NCBI GenBank assembly: GCA_900551465.1
Contig: URWL01000079.1
Location: 1 to 7,550, forward strand
Direction: 5' to 3'
DNA from: an uncultured Blautia sp.
GTDB lineage: Bacteria; Bacillota; Clostridia; Lachnospirales; Lachnospiraceae
Length of the DNA stretch: 7,550 nucleotides
The notes beneath the pieces are model-generated. The model did no database searches. It worked only from the letters and a program-made list of their open reading frames with translations, and was not told where the DNA came from. Numbering within the stretch: the first letter of the stretch is position 1; each line of letters opens with the position of its first letter. Positions 1 through 6,808 of this stretch are shown one piece after another. A program made the translations under genes and the position numbers.

Positions 1-1420
1 GAATAATGCAGCAGAGCTGAAGACGAATTTTATTATTGTATTGAATGACAATAATATGTCCATTTCAAAAAATGTAGGAGGCATTTCCTCTTATCTAAGT
101 GCACTAAGGACAGCAGAAGCCTATACCGGGATGAAAATGAACACTACGAAGGCGCTGAAAAAAATACCGAAAGTGGGACCGGCTATTGTAGATACTATGC
201 GAAAGACAAAAAGCAGTATCAAACAGCTGATCATACCGGGCATGTTTTTTGAAAATATGGGAATCACTTATCTGGGACCGGTAGACGGCCATAATATGCG
301 GCAGATGATGAGGCTTTTTAATGAGGCAAAACGAGTAGAAGGCCCTGTTCTGGTACATGTACTGACAGAAAAGGGACGAGGCTATACTCCGGCCTGTGTT
401 CATCCGGACAGATTTCATGGAACAGGTCCCTTTGATATAAAAACGGGAAAATCATTGTCAGAAAAAAAGATTCCTACTTATACGGATGTTTTTTCAGAGA
501 CAATGGCAGCCCTTGGAAAAGAGCAGAAGAAACTGGTAGGCATCACAGCTGCCATGCCGGACGGGACAGGACTTAAGAAATTCGGCAAGCTGTTCCCGGA
601 GCGTTTGTTTGACGTAGGAATTGCGGAAGAACATGCAGTATCCTTTGCGGCAGGTCTTGCTCTTGGAGGTGTCACCCCTGTAGTGGCCATTTATTCATCT
701 TTTCTTCAGAGAGCAGTCGATCAGATCCTGCATGATGTATGCATGCAGAATCTTCATGTGGTTTTTGCCATTGACAGGGCGGGTCTGGTAGGCGCTGACG
801 GCGAGACTCATCAGGGCTGTTTTGACCTTTCCTATCTGACCATGATGCCGAATATGACGGTGATGGCGCCAAAAAATCAATGGGAACTGGAAAAAATGCT
901 GGAATTTGCTGTATGTGCAGCCGGACCATGTGCGATCCGTTATCCCAGAGGCAATGCATACCAGGGTCTGAAAGAATTTAACGGACCTATCCAGTATGGA
1001 AAAAGTGAGGTTATTTCCAGAGGAAGCAAAACGGTGATTTTATCCGTGGGGAGCATGACTGCTGTCTGTGAGCAGGTTTTCCATGAGATGAAGGACAGAG
1101 GGGACGATCCTACATTTGTAAACGTAAGATTTGTAAAACCTTTGGATACAGCTCTTCTGGATGAGCTGGCAAAAGACCACAGCCTTTTTGTGACTGTGGA
1201 GGAAAATGTAAAGAACGGCGGTTTCGGGGAGCATGTGGCATCCTATATGGAAGCCTGCCATCCTAACACAAGAGTTCTTTCTCTTGCTATCTGGAACCGT
1301 TTTGTAGAGCACGGGGAGGTAGACAGCCTGAGAGCCAGAGTGGGGCTTTCTCCTGTGGAGATCCTCAGTGCTATAGACAATGAATTATCAGAAGAAAACG
1401 GGTATGAGGAAGTAAAATGA
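1..1420 (+). CDS. dxs: 1-deoxy-D-xylulose-5-phosphate synthase, 5' end outside window
   Basis: This enzyme condenses pyruvate with glyceraldehyde 3-phosphate to give 1-deoxy-D-xylulose 5-phosphate, the entry step of the cytosolic MEP isoprenoid pathway and a source of thiamine and pyridoxal precursors. The reading frame is open from base 2 and encodes 472 residues. The family is usually about 620 residues, so roughly 150 N-terminal residues, including the GDG part of the thiamine diphosphate site, lie upstream. The visible part opens in the conserved LNDNNMSIS segment. It continues with YLGPVDGHN, then GIAEEHAV with the catalytic Glu codon at 626–628. GADGETHQG follows, with the conserved Asp at 797–799 and His at 809–811, and then the C-terminal transketolase domain with TVEEN. 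The stop overlaps the tlyA start as ATGA, so translation is probably coupled. No frameshift is visible. The identification is secure. Confidence 0.97.
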   Translation, partial: NNAAELKTNFIIVLNDNNMSISKNVGGISSYLSALRTAEAYTGMKMNTTKALKKIPKVGPAIVDTMRKTKSSIKQLIIPGMFFENMGITYLGPVDGHNMRQMMRLFNEAKRVEGPVLVHVLTEKGRGYTPACVHPDRFHGTGPFDIKTGKSLSEKKIPTYTDVFSETMAALGKEQKKLVGITAAMPDGTGLKKFGKLFPERLFDVGIAEEHAVSFAAGLALGGVTPVVAIYSSFLQRAVDQILHDVCMQNLHVVFAIDRAGLVGADGETHQGCFDLSYLTMMPNMTVMAPKNQWELEKMLEFAVCAAGPCAIRYPRGNAYQGLKEFNGPIQYGKSEVISRGSKTVILSVGSMTAVCEQVFHEMKDRGDDPTFVNVRFVKPLDTALLDELAKDHSLFVTVEENVKNGGFGEHVASYMEACHPNTRVLSLAIWNRFVEHGEVDSLRARVGLSPVEILSAIDNELSEENGYEEVK

Positions 1421-2226
1421 AAAAAAGACTTGATCTTTTGATGATGGAGAGGGCGCTTGCCCCCTCCAGAGAAAAAGCAAAGGCATATATTATGTCCGGG
1501 GATGTTTATGTGGACGGACAGAAAGAAGATAAAGCAGGGACTATGTTTCCGGAAACTGTAAAAATTGAAGTGAGGGGAAATACCCTTCCTTATGTAAGCC
1601 GCGGAGGGCTGAAGCTGGAAAAGGCAATGAATCATTTTGGAGTTGCTCTGGATGGAAAAGTCTGTATGGATGTAGGAGCTTCCACTGGCGGATTTACAGA
1701 CTGTATGCTGCAGAATGGGGCTGTGAAAGTTTACTCTATTGATGTGGGATACGGTCAGCTTGACTGGAAGCTCAGAAACGACCCTCGAGTAATCTGTATG
1801 GAAAAAACAAATATCAGATATGTGGTTCCTGATGATATTCAGGAAGCGGCAGATTTTTCTTCCATAGACGTATCATTTATATCCCTTACAAAAGTTCTGC
1901 TTCCGGTAAGAAAACTTCTGACTGAAACAGGAGAGATCGTTTGCCTGATCAAACCTCAGTTTGAAGCAGGAAGAGAAAAAGTTGGAAAAAAAGGTGTGGT
2001 CCGTGATCCGGCAGTACATCTTGAGGTGATAGAAAAAGTTATGGAATATGCAATGTCCATTTTCCTGGAACCGGCACATCTTTCCTTTTCACCGATTAAA
2101 GGACCTGAGGGAAATATTGAATATCTCCTTCATCTGAAAAAAAGACCGGAAGGTACAGCAGTGGTTTCCTGTCTGGAAACAGCCCCGGAAATAATAGTCC
2201 GGGATGCACATGCACAGCTGGATTAA
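1417..2226 (+). CDS. tlyA: TlyA-family rRNA (cytidine-2'-O)-methyltransferase
   Basis: This is an S-adenosylmethionine-dependent ribose methyltransferase. TlyA enzymes modify cytidines of 23S rRNA, and in some species 16S rRNA, at the subunit interface, and they affect capreomycin sensitivity. The 269-residue length is normal. An S4 RNA-binding domain covers about residues 3–60. An FtsJ/RrmJ-like Rossmann domain follows, with the SAM loop DVGASTGGFTD at 85–95. The proposed catalytic tetrad is present as K66 (SRGGLK), D151 (IDVSF), K179 (CLIKP) and E235 (GNIE). Each is offset by exactly three from K69/D154/K182/E238 of the Mycobacterium tuberculosis protein. The start overlaps the dxs stop and has GAGGAA at 1406–1411 five bases upstream. 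The Bacillus subtilis ortholog is yqxC, in the same neighbourhood. Whether it modifies one or both rRNAs (type I or II) cannot be settled here. A haemolysin annotation, common for this family, is not supported. Confidence 0.93.
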   Translation: MKKRLDLLMMERALAPSREKAKAYIMSGDVYVDGQKEDKAGTMFPETVKIEVRGNTLPYVSRGGLKLEKAMNHFGVALDGKVCMDVGASTGGFTDCMLQNGAVKVYSIDVGYGQLDWKLRNDPRVICMEKTNIRYVVPDDIQEAADFSSIDVSFISLTKVLLPVRKLLTETGEIVCLIKPQFEAGREKVGKKGVVRDPAVHLEVIEKVMEYAMSIFLEPAHLSFSPIKGPEGNIEYLLHLKKRPEGTAVVSCLETAPEIIVRDAHAQLD

Positions 2227-2238
2227 GAAAGGTTTGTT

Positions 2239-3099
2239 ATGGACAGGTTTTATATAATCACAAACAGCGCCAAGGATAAAGAACTGAAACTGACGGGAGA
2301 AATCGTTTCCTATCTCAGAAGCCATGGAAAAGAATGTATGGTCCAGCAGGCAGAGAGAAAACTGGAGGGAAGTTATCACTATACGAATCCGGATCTGATT
2401 CCGGAGGGAACACAGTGTATTCTGGTTTTGGGAGGAGATGGAACACTTCTGCAGGCAGCAAGGGATGTTGTCCACAGAGAAATCCCTCTTTTGGGAATGA
2501 ATCTGGGCACGCTGGGATTTTTGGCGGAGGTAGACCGCTATTCCATATACCCGTCTCTGGATCAGCTGATGTCAGATGACTATGAGATAGAAGAACGCAT
2601 GATGCTTACTGGAAGCGTGTGGAGGGGAGATACACTGATCGGGGAAGATGTTGCCTTAAACGACATTGTAATCTCCAGAGATGGCCCTCTCAGAGTGGTA
2701 AGGTTCAAAAATTATGTGAATAATGAATATCTGAATTCTTATAATGCGGATGGAATCATTATTTCCACACCTACGGGATCCACAGGCTACAGTCTGTCAT
2801 GCGGAGGACCGGTGATATCACCCAATGCGGCAATGACTTTGATGACACCGGTGGCGCCTCATACTATGAATACCAGAAGCATCATATTTCCGGCAGAAGA
2901 TGTAATCACGGTGGAACTTGGAGAAGGAAGAAGACAGGATCAGGAAAAGGGGCTGGCTTCTTTTGACGGGGATACGGTGATACCAATGGTAACAGGAGAC
3001 AGGATCATCATAAGAAAAGCAGCGGTCAGCTGCCGGATTCTGAAGCTGAACCATTTGAGCTTTGTAGAGGTCCTAAGACAGAAAATGCGCGATAATTAA
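2239..3099 (+). CDS. nadK: NAD kinase
   Basis: This cytosolic enzyme phosphorylates NAD to NADP using ATP or polyphosphate, and so sets the NADP pool for biosynthesis and redox defence. The 286-residue protein carries the family motifs in order. GGDGT is at 65–69, within the nucleotide-binding turn, and NLGTLGFLAE is at 88–97. NDIVISR is at 141–147. The glycine/threonine-rich block from DGIIISTPTGSTGYS through CGGP is at 171–191. APH (206–208) and FDGD (242–245) complete the set. The ATG lies 12 nt after the tlyA stop, with a purine-rich AAGAAAGG Shine-Dalgarno at 2225–2232. Its place between tlyA and argR is typical of clostridia; Bacillus subtilis lacks it at this position. It is probably co-transcribed with its neighbours. 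Confidence 0.96.
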   Translation: MDRFYIITNSAKDKELKLTGEIVSYLRSHGKECMVQQAERKLEGSYHYTNPDLIPEGTQCILVLGGDGTLLQAARDVVHREIPLLGMNLGTLGFLAEVDRYSIYPSLDQLMSDDYEIEERMMLTGSVWRGDTLIGEDVALNDIVISRDGPLRVVRFKNYVNNEYLNSYNADGIIISTPTGSTGYSLSCGGPVISPNAAMTLMTPVAPHTMNTRSIIFPAEDVITVELGEGRRQDQEKGLASFDGDTVIPMVTGDRIIIRKAAVSCRILKLNHLSFVEVLRQKMRDN

Positions 3100-3120
3100 G
3101 CACCAGACGGAGGGGTTATT

Positions 3121-3573
3121 GTGAAGGTAGCAAGACATGAAAAAATAAAGGAACTGATCCGGCAGTATGATATTGATACGCAGGAGGAATTGGCTGCCCG
3201 TCTGAATGCGGCAGGATTTAAGGTAACACAGGCAACTGTGTCAAGAGATATCCGGGCACTGAAGATGACAAAGGTAGCAGATGGTGAAGGAAAATCCCGA
3301 TATGCCATTCTTCAGGAACTGCCGTCCGGATTAGGTGATAAATATACCAGAGTGCTTCATGATGCACTTCTTACAATAGATCAGGGACAAAACCTTGTAG
3401 TCATAAGGACAGTTCCTGGTATGGCTATGGGAGTAGCTGCAGCGCTGGATGCCCTGGAATGGGAAGAAATCCTGGGCTGCATTGCCGGTGATGATACGGT
3501 AATGTGTGCTGCGCGGACAACAGAGGAGGCATCAGGCGTAGTAAAGCGTCTGAAGAGCATTCTGAAGAAATAG
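3121..3573 (+). CDS. argR: Arginine repressor ArgR/AhrC
   Basis: This is a hexameric, arginine-responsive DNA-binding protein that represses arginine biosynthesis genes and, in Bacillota, activates catabolic ones. The 150-residue length is standard. The N-terminal winged helix spans about 1–60 and includes the recognition segment QATVSRDIRAL (37–47). The C-terminal oligomerisation and arginine-binding domain spans about 75–150 and includes TVPGMA and the signature IAGDDT (121–126), whose Asp pair contacts arginine in family structures. The start is GTG, chosen because a strong GGAGGGG Shine-Dalgarno sits at 3109–3115, five bases upstream, and because the reading begins with the usual K/R-rich helix. 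It lies 21 nt after nadK and 12 nt before recN. Association of argR with recN is a conserved Bacillota arrangement. No obvious ARG box was found nearby. Confidence 0.96.
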   Translation: MKVARHEKIKELIRQYDIDTQEELAARLNAAGFKVTQATVSRDIRALKMTKVADGEGKSRYAILQELPSGLGDKYTRVLHDALLTIDQGQNLVVIRTVPGMAMGVAAALDALEWEEILGCIAGDDTVMCAARTTEEASGVVKRLKSILKK

Positions 3574-3585
3574 AAAGGCGGTAAA

Positions 3586-5271
3586 ATGTTAGTTCATCTG
3601 CATGTAAAAAATCTTGCACTGATCCAGGACATCGAAGTGGAATTTGGACCGGGGCTGAATATCCTTACAGGAGAAACCGGAGCGGGAAAATCAATTCTCC
3701 TTGGCTCTATGCAGCTGATCCTGGGAGGACGGATCGCAAAAGATATGATACGGGCAGGAGCACCTTATGCATTGGTAGAGCTTCTTTTTCAGGTGGAAAA
3801 TCAAAAGGCGGAGGCTTCTCTGAAGAATCTGGGGATTGAACTGGAGGATGGGCAGGTGCTTCTTTCACGAAAGGTCACAGATGGAAGAAGTATCAACAAG
3901 ATCAACGGAGAGACATGTACGGTAAGTCAGATGAAAGCGGCGGCTTCCTGTCTTCTGGATATCCATGGACAGCATGAGCATCAGTCTCTTTTATATCAGG
4001 ATAAGCAGCTGGAAATCCTGGATGCATATGGAAAGGAAAAAATACAGCCGGCGAAAGAAAAGGTAAGGGAAATTTACGGCACCTATCGCAGCTGTGTGCA
4101 GCGGCTGAAAGAACTGGATACAGATGAAGAGCAGAGAAACAGGGAAAAAGCTTTTCTGGAATTCGAAATAGAAGAGATTGAAAAAGCGCATCTGTTATCC
4201 GGAGAAGATGAAGAACTGGAAAACTTGTACCGTAAGCTGAATAACGGAAAGCTGATTCTCGAGACACTTCAGACTGTTCACAGCCTGACCGGATACGATC
4301 AGGGAGCGGGAGATGCGGCAGGTACTGCGGTCAGAGAGCTTTCAAAGGTAACAGAATATGACCCGCAGCTGGAAATTATGTCACAGTCCCTGCAGGAGAT
4401 AGATGCTCTTTTAAATGATTTTAACAGAGAAATTTCTTCCTATGTGGAGGATTTAAGTTTTGATGATGAAACTTTTTATGAGACAGAAAGGCGTCTTGAT
4501 CTGATCAACGGACTGAAGGCAAAATACGGACGTACCATAGAGGAAATCCACGCCTATCAGAAGGGTCAGCAGAAAAAGCTGGAAGAACTTTCCAGATATG
4601 AAGAAAATTTCCTGAAAGCAAAGGAAGATCTGAAAAAAACAGAAGAACAGCTTGAAAAAGCCTCACATGTTTTGTCAGAAATCAGGAAAGAATATAGTAA
4701 AACACTGACAGAAAAAATCATAGAAGGCCTTCGTGATATGAATTTCCTGGATGTGAAATTCCGTATTGATTTTCAACGGAAGAAAGAATTTTCTGATAAT
4801 GGAACAGATGAGATAGAATATGAAATTTCCACAAATCCCGGAGAGGATGTAAAGCCGTTGGGAAGGATCGTCTCCGGAGGTGAGCTTTCCAGGATCATGC
4901 TGGCCATCAAGGCCATTCTTGCAGACCGGGATCAGATTGAGACACTTATCTTTGACGAGATCGATACAGGTATCAGCGGAAGGACTGCTCAGAAGGTATC
5001 GGAAAAAATGGCTGTGATCGGAGCCTGCCATCAGGTTTTGTGCATTACACATCTTCCTCAGATTGCTGCTATGGCAGATACTCATTTTGAAATTGAAAAA
5101 CATCAGAAAGGGACGGAAACCATTACGGAGATCCATCCTCTGGAAGGTGATGAATCTGTACGGGAGCTTGCAAGGCTTCTTGGAGGAGCGGAGATCACAG
5201 ATGCTGTTTTTGGCAATGCAAAAGAGATGAAAGAATTGGCACTGGTACATAAAAATACAAGACTGAAATAA
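3586..5271 (+). CDS. recN: DNA repair protein RecN
   Basis: RecN is an SMC-like ATPase that gathers DNA ends and acts early in RecA-dependent double-strand break repair on the nucleoid. The 561-residue length is close to the Bacillus subtilis protein (about 576). The N-terminal ATPase half has Walker A GETGAGKS at 29–36 and the RecN-typical DIHGQHEHQ at 125–133. Two charged, heptad-like coiled-coil stretches follow, at about 156–225 and 323–375. The C-terminal half has the ABC signature SGGELS at 430–435, Walker B TLIFDEIDTG at 453–462 and the H-loop His489 in CITHLPQ. All ATPase elements are intact. AAAGGCGG at 3574–3581 is a close-spaced Shine-Dalgarno. No LexA box was seen immediately upstream, so SOS control, if any, is not visible here. 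The unit is followed by a hairpin terminator. Confidence 0.97.
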   Translation: MLVHLHVKNLALIQDIEVEFGPGLNILTGETGAGKSILLGSMQLILGGRIAKDMIRAGAPYALVELLFQVENQKAEASLKNLGIELEDGQVLLSRKVTDGRSINKINGETCTVSQMKAAASCLLDIHGQHEHQSLLYQDKQLEILDAYGKEKIQPAKEKVREIYGTYRSCVQRLKELDTDEEQRNREKAFLEFEIEEIEKAHLLSGEDEELENLYRKLNNGKLILETLQTVHSLTGYDQGAGDAAGTAVRELSKVTEYDPQLEIMSQSLQEIDALLNDFNREISSYVEDLSFDDETFYETERRLDLINGLKAKYGRTIEEIHAYQKGQQKKLEELSRYEENFLKAKEDLKKTEEQLEKASHVLSEIRKEYSKTLTEKIIEGLRDMNFLDVKFRIDFQRKKEFSDNGTDEIEYEISTNPGEDVKPLGRIVSGGELSRIMLAIKAILADRDQIETLIFDEIDTGISGRTAQKVSEKMAVIGACHQVLCITHLPQIAAMADTHFEIEKHQKGTETITEIHPLEGDESVRELARLLGGAEITDAVFGNAKEMKELALVHKNTRLK

Positions 5272-5280
5272 AATGTTTCA

Positions 5281-5335
5281 CCGCATAATAAGAGAGGATG
5301 ACAGGAGACGTCGTCCTCTCTTTTAAATTATGCGG
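5281..5335 (+). repeat. Outer inverted repeat enclosing the recN terminator and touching the spoIVB SD
   Basis: CCGCATAAT at 5281–5289 is perfectly complementary to ATTATGCGG at 5327–5335. It extends the terminator hairpin to about 21 bp with one 4-nt bulge (5323–5326). The last two bases of the right arm are the first two of the spoIVB Shine-Dalgarno GGAAAGGA. The left arm contains CATAATA (5284–5290), which fits the -10 consensus of sporulation sigma G. No convincing -35 accompanies it; TGAAATA at 5264–5270 is closer than the expected spacing. Confidence 0.6.
5290..5326 (+). terminator. Intrinsic terminator after recN
   Basis: The arms AAGAGAGGATGA (5290–5301) and TCGTCCTCTCTT (5311–5322) pair over 12 bp with one T·G wobble. 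The loop is CAGGAGACG, and TTAA follows the stem, giving a short TTTT tract. It closes the dxs–recN unit. The stem is further enclosed by a perfect 9-bp repeat, CCGCATAAT (5281–5289) and ATTATGCGG (5327–5335), separated from it on the 3' side by the TTAA bulge. The short U-tract suggests incomplete termination. Confidence 0.75.
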
Positions 5336-5341
5336 AAAGGA
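5334..5341 (+). promoter_or_regulatory. spoIVB ribosome binding site (decides the start)
   Basis: GGAAAGGA lies nine bases before the ATG at 5351. An in-frame ATG at 5330 is seven codons earlier, but it falls inside the terminator right arm and has only pyrimidine-rich sequence before it, so 5351 is preferred. Confidence 0.75.
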
Positions 5342-5350
5342 TGTGACAGA

Positions 5351-6553
5351 ATGAACAGAAGAAGGTACAGAAAATTTCTTCTGTGGTGTCTGGGACTGGA
5401 TATCCTTGCTATGGGATGGCTGGGATATCGTTATATAGACCGTAAGGTTCCCGATGAAATATATGTGTCAGAAGGAGAAGACCAGAAGGTAGCGCAGCTT
5501 CTGGAACATCCTCTTCTGAAATTTGAGGACGCCATAGCTGTATCCGGAGAAGGAAGTTATCTTCTTCCATGCAGGCTGCTGGGATTTATTCCCTTTAAAG
5601 ATATAAAGGTAATGCCTGCAGAGAATGGAACTGTCTATGCAAGCGGAAATACAGTAGGAATTTATATGGAAACAGAAGGAGTCCTGATCATTGATACCGG
5701 TGAGATAATGACAGAGCAGGGAACCTCTCAGGATCCTGCCAAAAACATTGTAAAGCCTGGAGATTATATAGTGGCATTTAATGAACAGAAGGTCACAAGT
5801 AAACAGGAACTGATAGAAGATATCTCTCATTTGGATGGAGATGATGTGACTCTTGACCTATTAAGAGAGGGACAGGAGGTTCCGGTCTCCCTGACACCGG
5901 TAAAGGATACAAACGGAGATTATAAGCTTGGAATCTGGGTACGGGATAATACCCAGGGGATCGGTACACTGACTTTTGTAGATAAAGAAGGAAATTACGG
6001 TGCTTTAGGGCATGGAATCAGTGATGTGGATACAGGTGAGCTTCTTCATATCAGTGAAGGTTCTCTTTACCAGGCAGAAGTTTTGGGCATACAAAAAGGA
6101 GAAAGCGGAAGTCCGGGAGAACTTTCCGGCCTGATACGTTATGAACCGGGAAGAGTTCTGGGAAATATTGATATAAACAGTAAAAATGGAATTTATGGAC
6201 ATATATCTGCCGGAAAGGAAGGGATGTTTCTGAAAAAAATGCCTGTGGCATATAAACAGGAACTGAAAACAGGTCCGGCCTCTCTTTTATGCTGTGTAAA
6301 TGGAAAGGTACAGGAGTATCAGGCAGAGATAACCCGGATTGATATGAACCACGAGGATACAAATAAAAGCTTTGTGCTCCATGTAACAGATCCGGAACTT
6401 TTGGAAGCAACCGGAGGCATCGTCCAGGGAATGAGCGGCAGCCCGATCATTCAGGATGGGAAGCTGGTGGGAGCGGTAACCCATGTTTTAGTTAACGATC
6501 CCACGAGGGGATACGGTATTTTTATTGAAAATATGCTGGAAGCGGCGGAATAA
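5351..6553 (+). CDS. spoIVB: SpoIVB sporulation signalling serine protease (peptidase S55)
   Basis: SpoIVB is made in the forespore and secreted into the intermembrane space. In Bacillus subtilis it cleaves SpoIVFA, triggering SpoIVFB to process pro-sigma K in the mother cell; many clostridia retain it with a partly different role. The 400-residue protein from ATG 5351 begins with a basic segment and one hydrophobic membrane or signal helix at about 9–28. A PDZ domain spans about 95–182 and includes VKPGDYIVAFN. The S55 protease domain spans about 190–400. The triad is visible as H221 (GALGHG), D347 (HVTDPELL) and S362 (QGMSGSP). The Asp–Ser spacing of 15 and His–Asp spacing of 126 match D363/S378/H236 of Bacillus subtilis within one residue. 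The C-terminus THVLVNDPTRGYGIFIENML is family-typical. It is separated from recN by a terminator, so it probably has its own forespore promoter. Confidence 0.96.
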   Translation: MNRRRYRKFLLWCLGLDILAMGWLGYRYIDRKVPDEIYVSEGEDQKVAQLLEHPLLKFEDAIAVSGEGSYLLPCRLLGFIPFKDIKVMPAENGTVYASGNTVGIYMETEGVLIIDTGEIMTEQGTSQDPAKNIVKPGDYIVAFNEQKVTSKQELIEDISHLDGDDVTLDLLREGQEVPVSLTPVKDTNGDYKLGIWVRDNTQGIGTLTFVDKEGNYGALGHGISDVDTGELLHISEGSLYQAEVLGIQKGESGSPGELSGLIRYEPGRVLGNIDINSKNGIYGHISAGKEGMFLKKMPVAYKQELKTGPASLLCCVNGKVQEYQAEITRIDMNHEDTNKSFVLHVTDPELLEATGGIVQGMSGSPIIQDGKLVGAVTHVLVNDPTRGYGIFIENMLEAAE

Positions 6554-6558
6554 TAGAG

Positions 6559-6591
6559 TCAGGCAATGCAAGGAAAAATTGCGTTGCCTGA
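6559..6591 (+). terminator. Hairpin terminator after spoIVB
   Basis: TCAGGCAATGCAA (6559–6571) pairs with TTGCGTTGCCTGA (6579–6591) over 13 bp with one T·G wobble around a 7-nt GGAAAAA loop. It begins five bases after the spoIVB stop. Only three T follow the stem, so termination may be weak. Position and stem strength make terminator the best reading. Confidence 0.7.
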
Positions 6592-6668
6592 TTTGAGGTT
6601 GACTGGTAATTCTAATTATGAGAAAAAATAGAAACTCGTGCTTCGAATTATATGGATTGCTTTTACAT
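6592..6668. other. AT-rich spacer with no recognised gene
   Basis: This is the first part of the 255-nt gap between spoIVB and the ATPase gene. No coding region with a Shine-Dalgarno is seen. TTGACT at 6599–6604 resembles a -35 but has no -10 at a suitable distance. The base composition drops here relative to the upstream genes. It may mark the left edge of an insertion or be what remains of the region normally upstream of spo0A. Confidence 0.4.
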
Positions 6669-6719
6669 AGCTGCCACTTTCAAAAAATAAAAATATTTAT
6701 GTTTTTGAAAGTGGCAGCT
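6669..6719. repeat. Long near-perfect inverted repeat (hairpin 1)
   Basis: AGCTGCCACTTTCAAAAA (6669–6686) is exactly complementary to TTTTTGAAAGTGGCAGCT (6702–6719). The interior adds five more pairs (6687–6691 with 6696–6700) if G6701 is bulged, leaving a 4-nt AATA loop. The total is 23 bp. No T-run follows on either strand, so it is not a standard terminator. Its right end reaches the first base of the -35 of the ATPase promoter. It could be an operator, a structured RNA from a readthrough transcript, or the tip of a mobile segment. Confidence 0.85.
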
Positions 6720-6747
6720 TGCATATACTATTAGCAGACAGTATAAT
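6719..6747 (+). promoter_or_regulatory. Predicted sigma A promoter for the ATPase gene
   Basis: A perfect -10 TATAAT at 6742–6747 is preceded, at exactly 17 bp, by TTGCAT at 6719–6724. This matches the -35 consensus at its three most important bases, TTG. Transcription would begin near 6754, giving a leader of about 55 nt. Hairpin 1 directly abuts the -35, and hairpin 2 lies in the leader. Confidence 0.65.
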
Positions 6748-6763
6748 AAAGACATCTAAACGA

Positions 6764-6800
6764 TTTCAAAAAATGAAAAAAATTCAACTTTTGAAAGTGG
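6764..6800. repeat. Degenerate copy of the hairpin in the ATPase leader (hairpin 2)
   Basis: Positions 6764–6800 align without gaps to 6678–6714, an offset of 86 nt, with 30 of 37 bases identical. The ends TTTCAAAAAAT and TTTTGAAAGTGG are invariant and the loop region differs. This copy can also fold. TTTCAAAA (6764–6771) pairs with TTTTGAAA (6789–6796), and an inner TGAA/TTCA helix (6774–6777 with 6783–6786) pairs across a 2×2 internal loop. The right arm runs into the Shine-Dalgarno AAAGTGGG (6794–6801). Confidence 0.7.
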
Positions 6801-6801
6801 G
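6794..6801 (+). promoter_or_regulatory. Weak ribosome binding site of the ATPase gene
   Basis: AAAGTGGG lies seven bases before ATG 6809 and is the only Shine-Dalgarno-like stretch in the leader. Its first three bases are in the right arm of hairpin 2, so folding could limit ribosome access. It favours ATG 6809 over the in-frame ATG 6773, which has no purine-rich site before it. Confidence 0.5.
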
Positions 6802-6808
6802 TGTTCAT

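Noticed and set aside
4675..5250. A 191-codon open frame on the - strand inside recN, and similar antisense frames throughout.
   Set aside because: They lie opposite well-supported genes, have no recognisable motifs or ribosome sites, and are explained by codon bias of the sense strand.
5330..5350. An earlier spoIVB start at ATG 5330.
   Set aside because: It falls in the terminator right arm with no Shine-Dalgarno. ATG 5351 has GGAAAGGA nine bases upstream and gives a typical basic-then-hydrophobic N-terminus.
6642..6650. TTCGAAT resembling part of a Spo0A box or a sigma H -10, perhaps left over from a spo0A promoter.
   Set aside because: It matches only 5 of 7 Spo0A box positions (TGTCGAA), and no sigma H -35 of good quality lies at the right distance.
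6652..6690. A 12-codon ORF that could be a leader peptide before the hairpin.
   Set aside because: It has no ribosome site and lies upstream of the predicted ATPase promoter, so it would not be on that transcript.
6618..6734. A 38-codon + strand ORF (ATG 6618, stop 6732–6734) running through hairpin 1.
   Set aside because: It has no Shine-Dalgarno before the ATG, and its coding sequence is mainly the inverted repeat. The peptide resembles nothing I recognise. It is probably chance in AT-rich DNA.
6773..6808. In-frame upstream ATG giving the ATPase 12 more residues.
   Set aside because: No purine-rich site precedes it, it lies inside hairpin 2, and the added residues do not resemble the usual family N-terminus. 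ATG 6809 has AAAGTGGG at good spacing.
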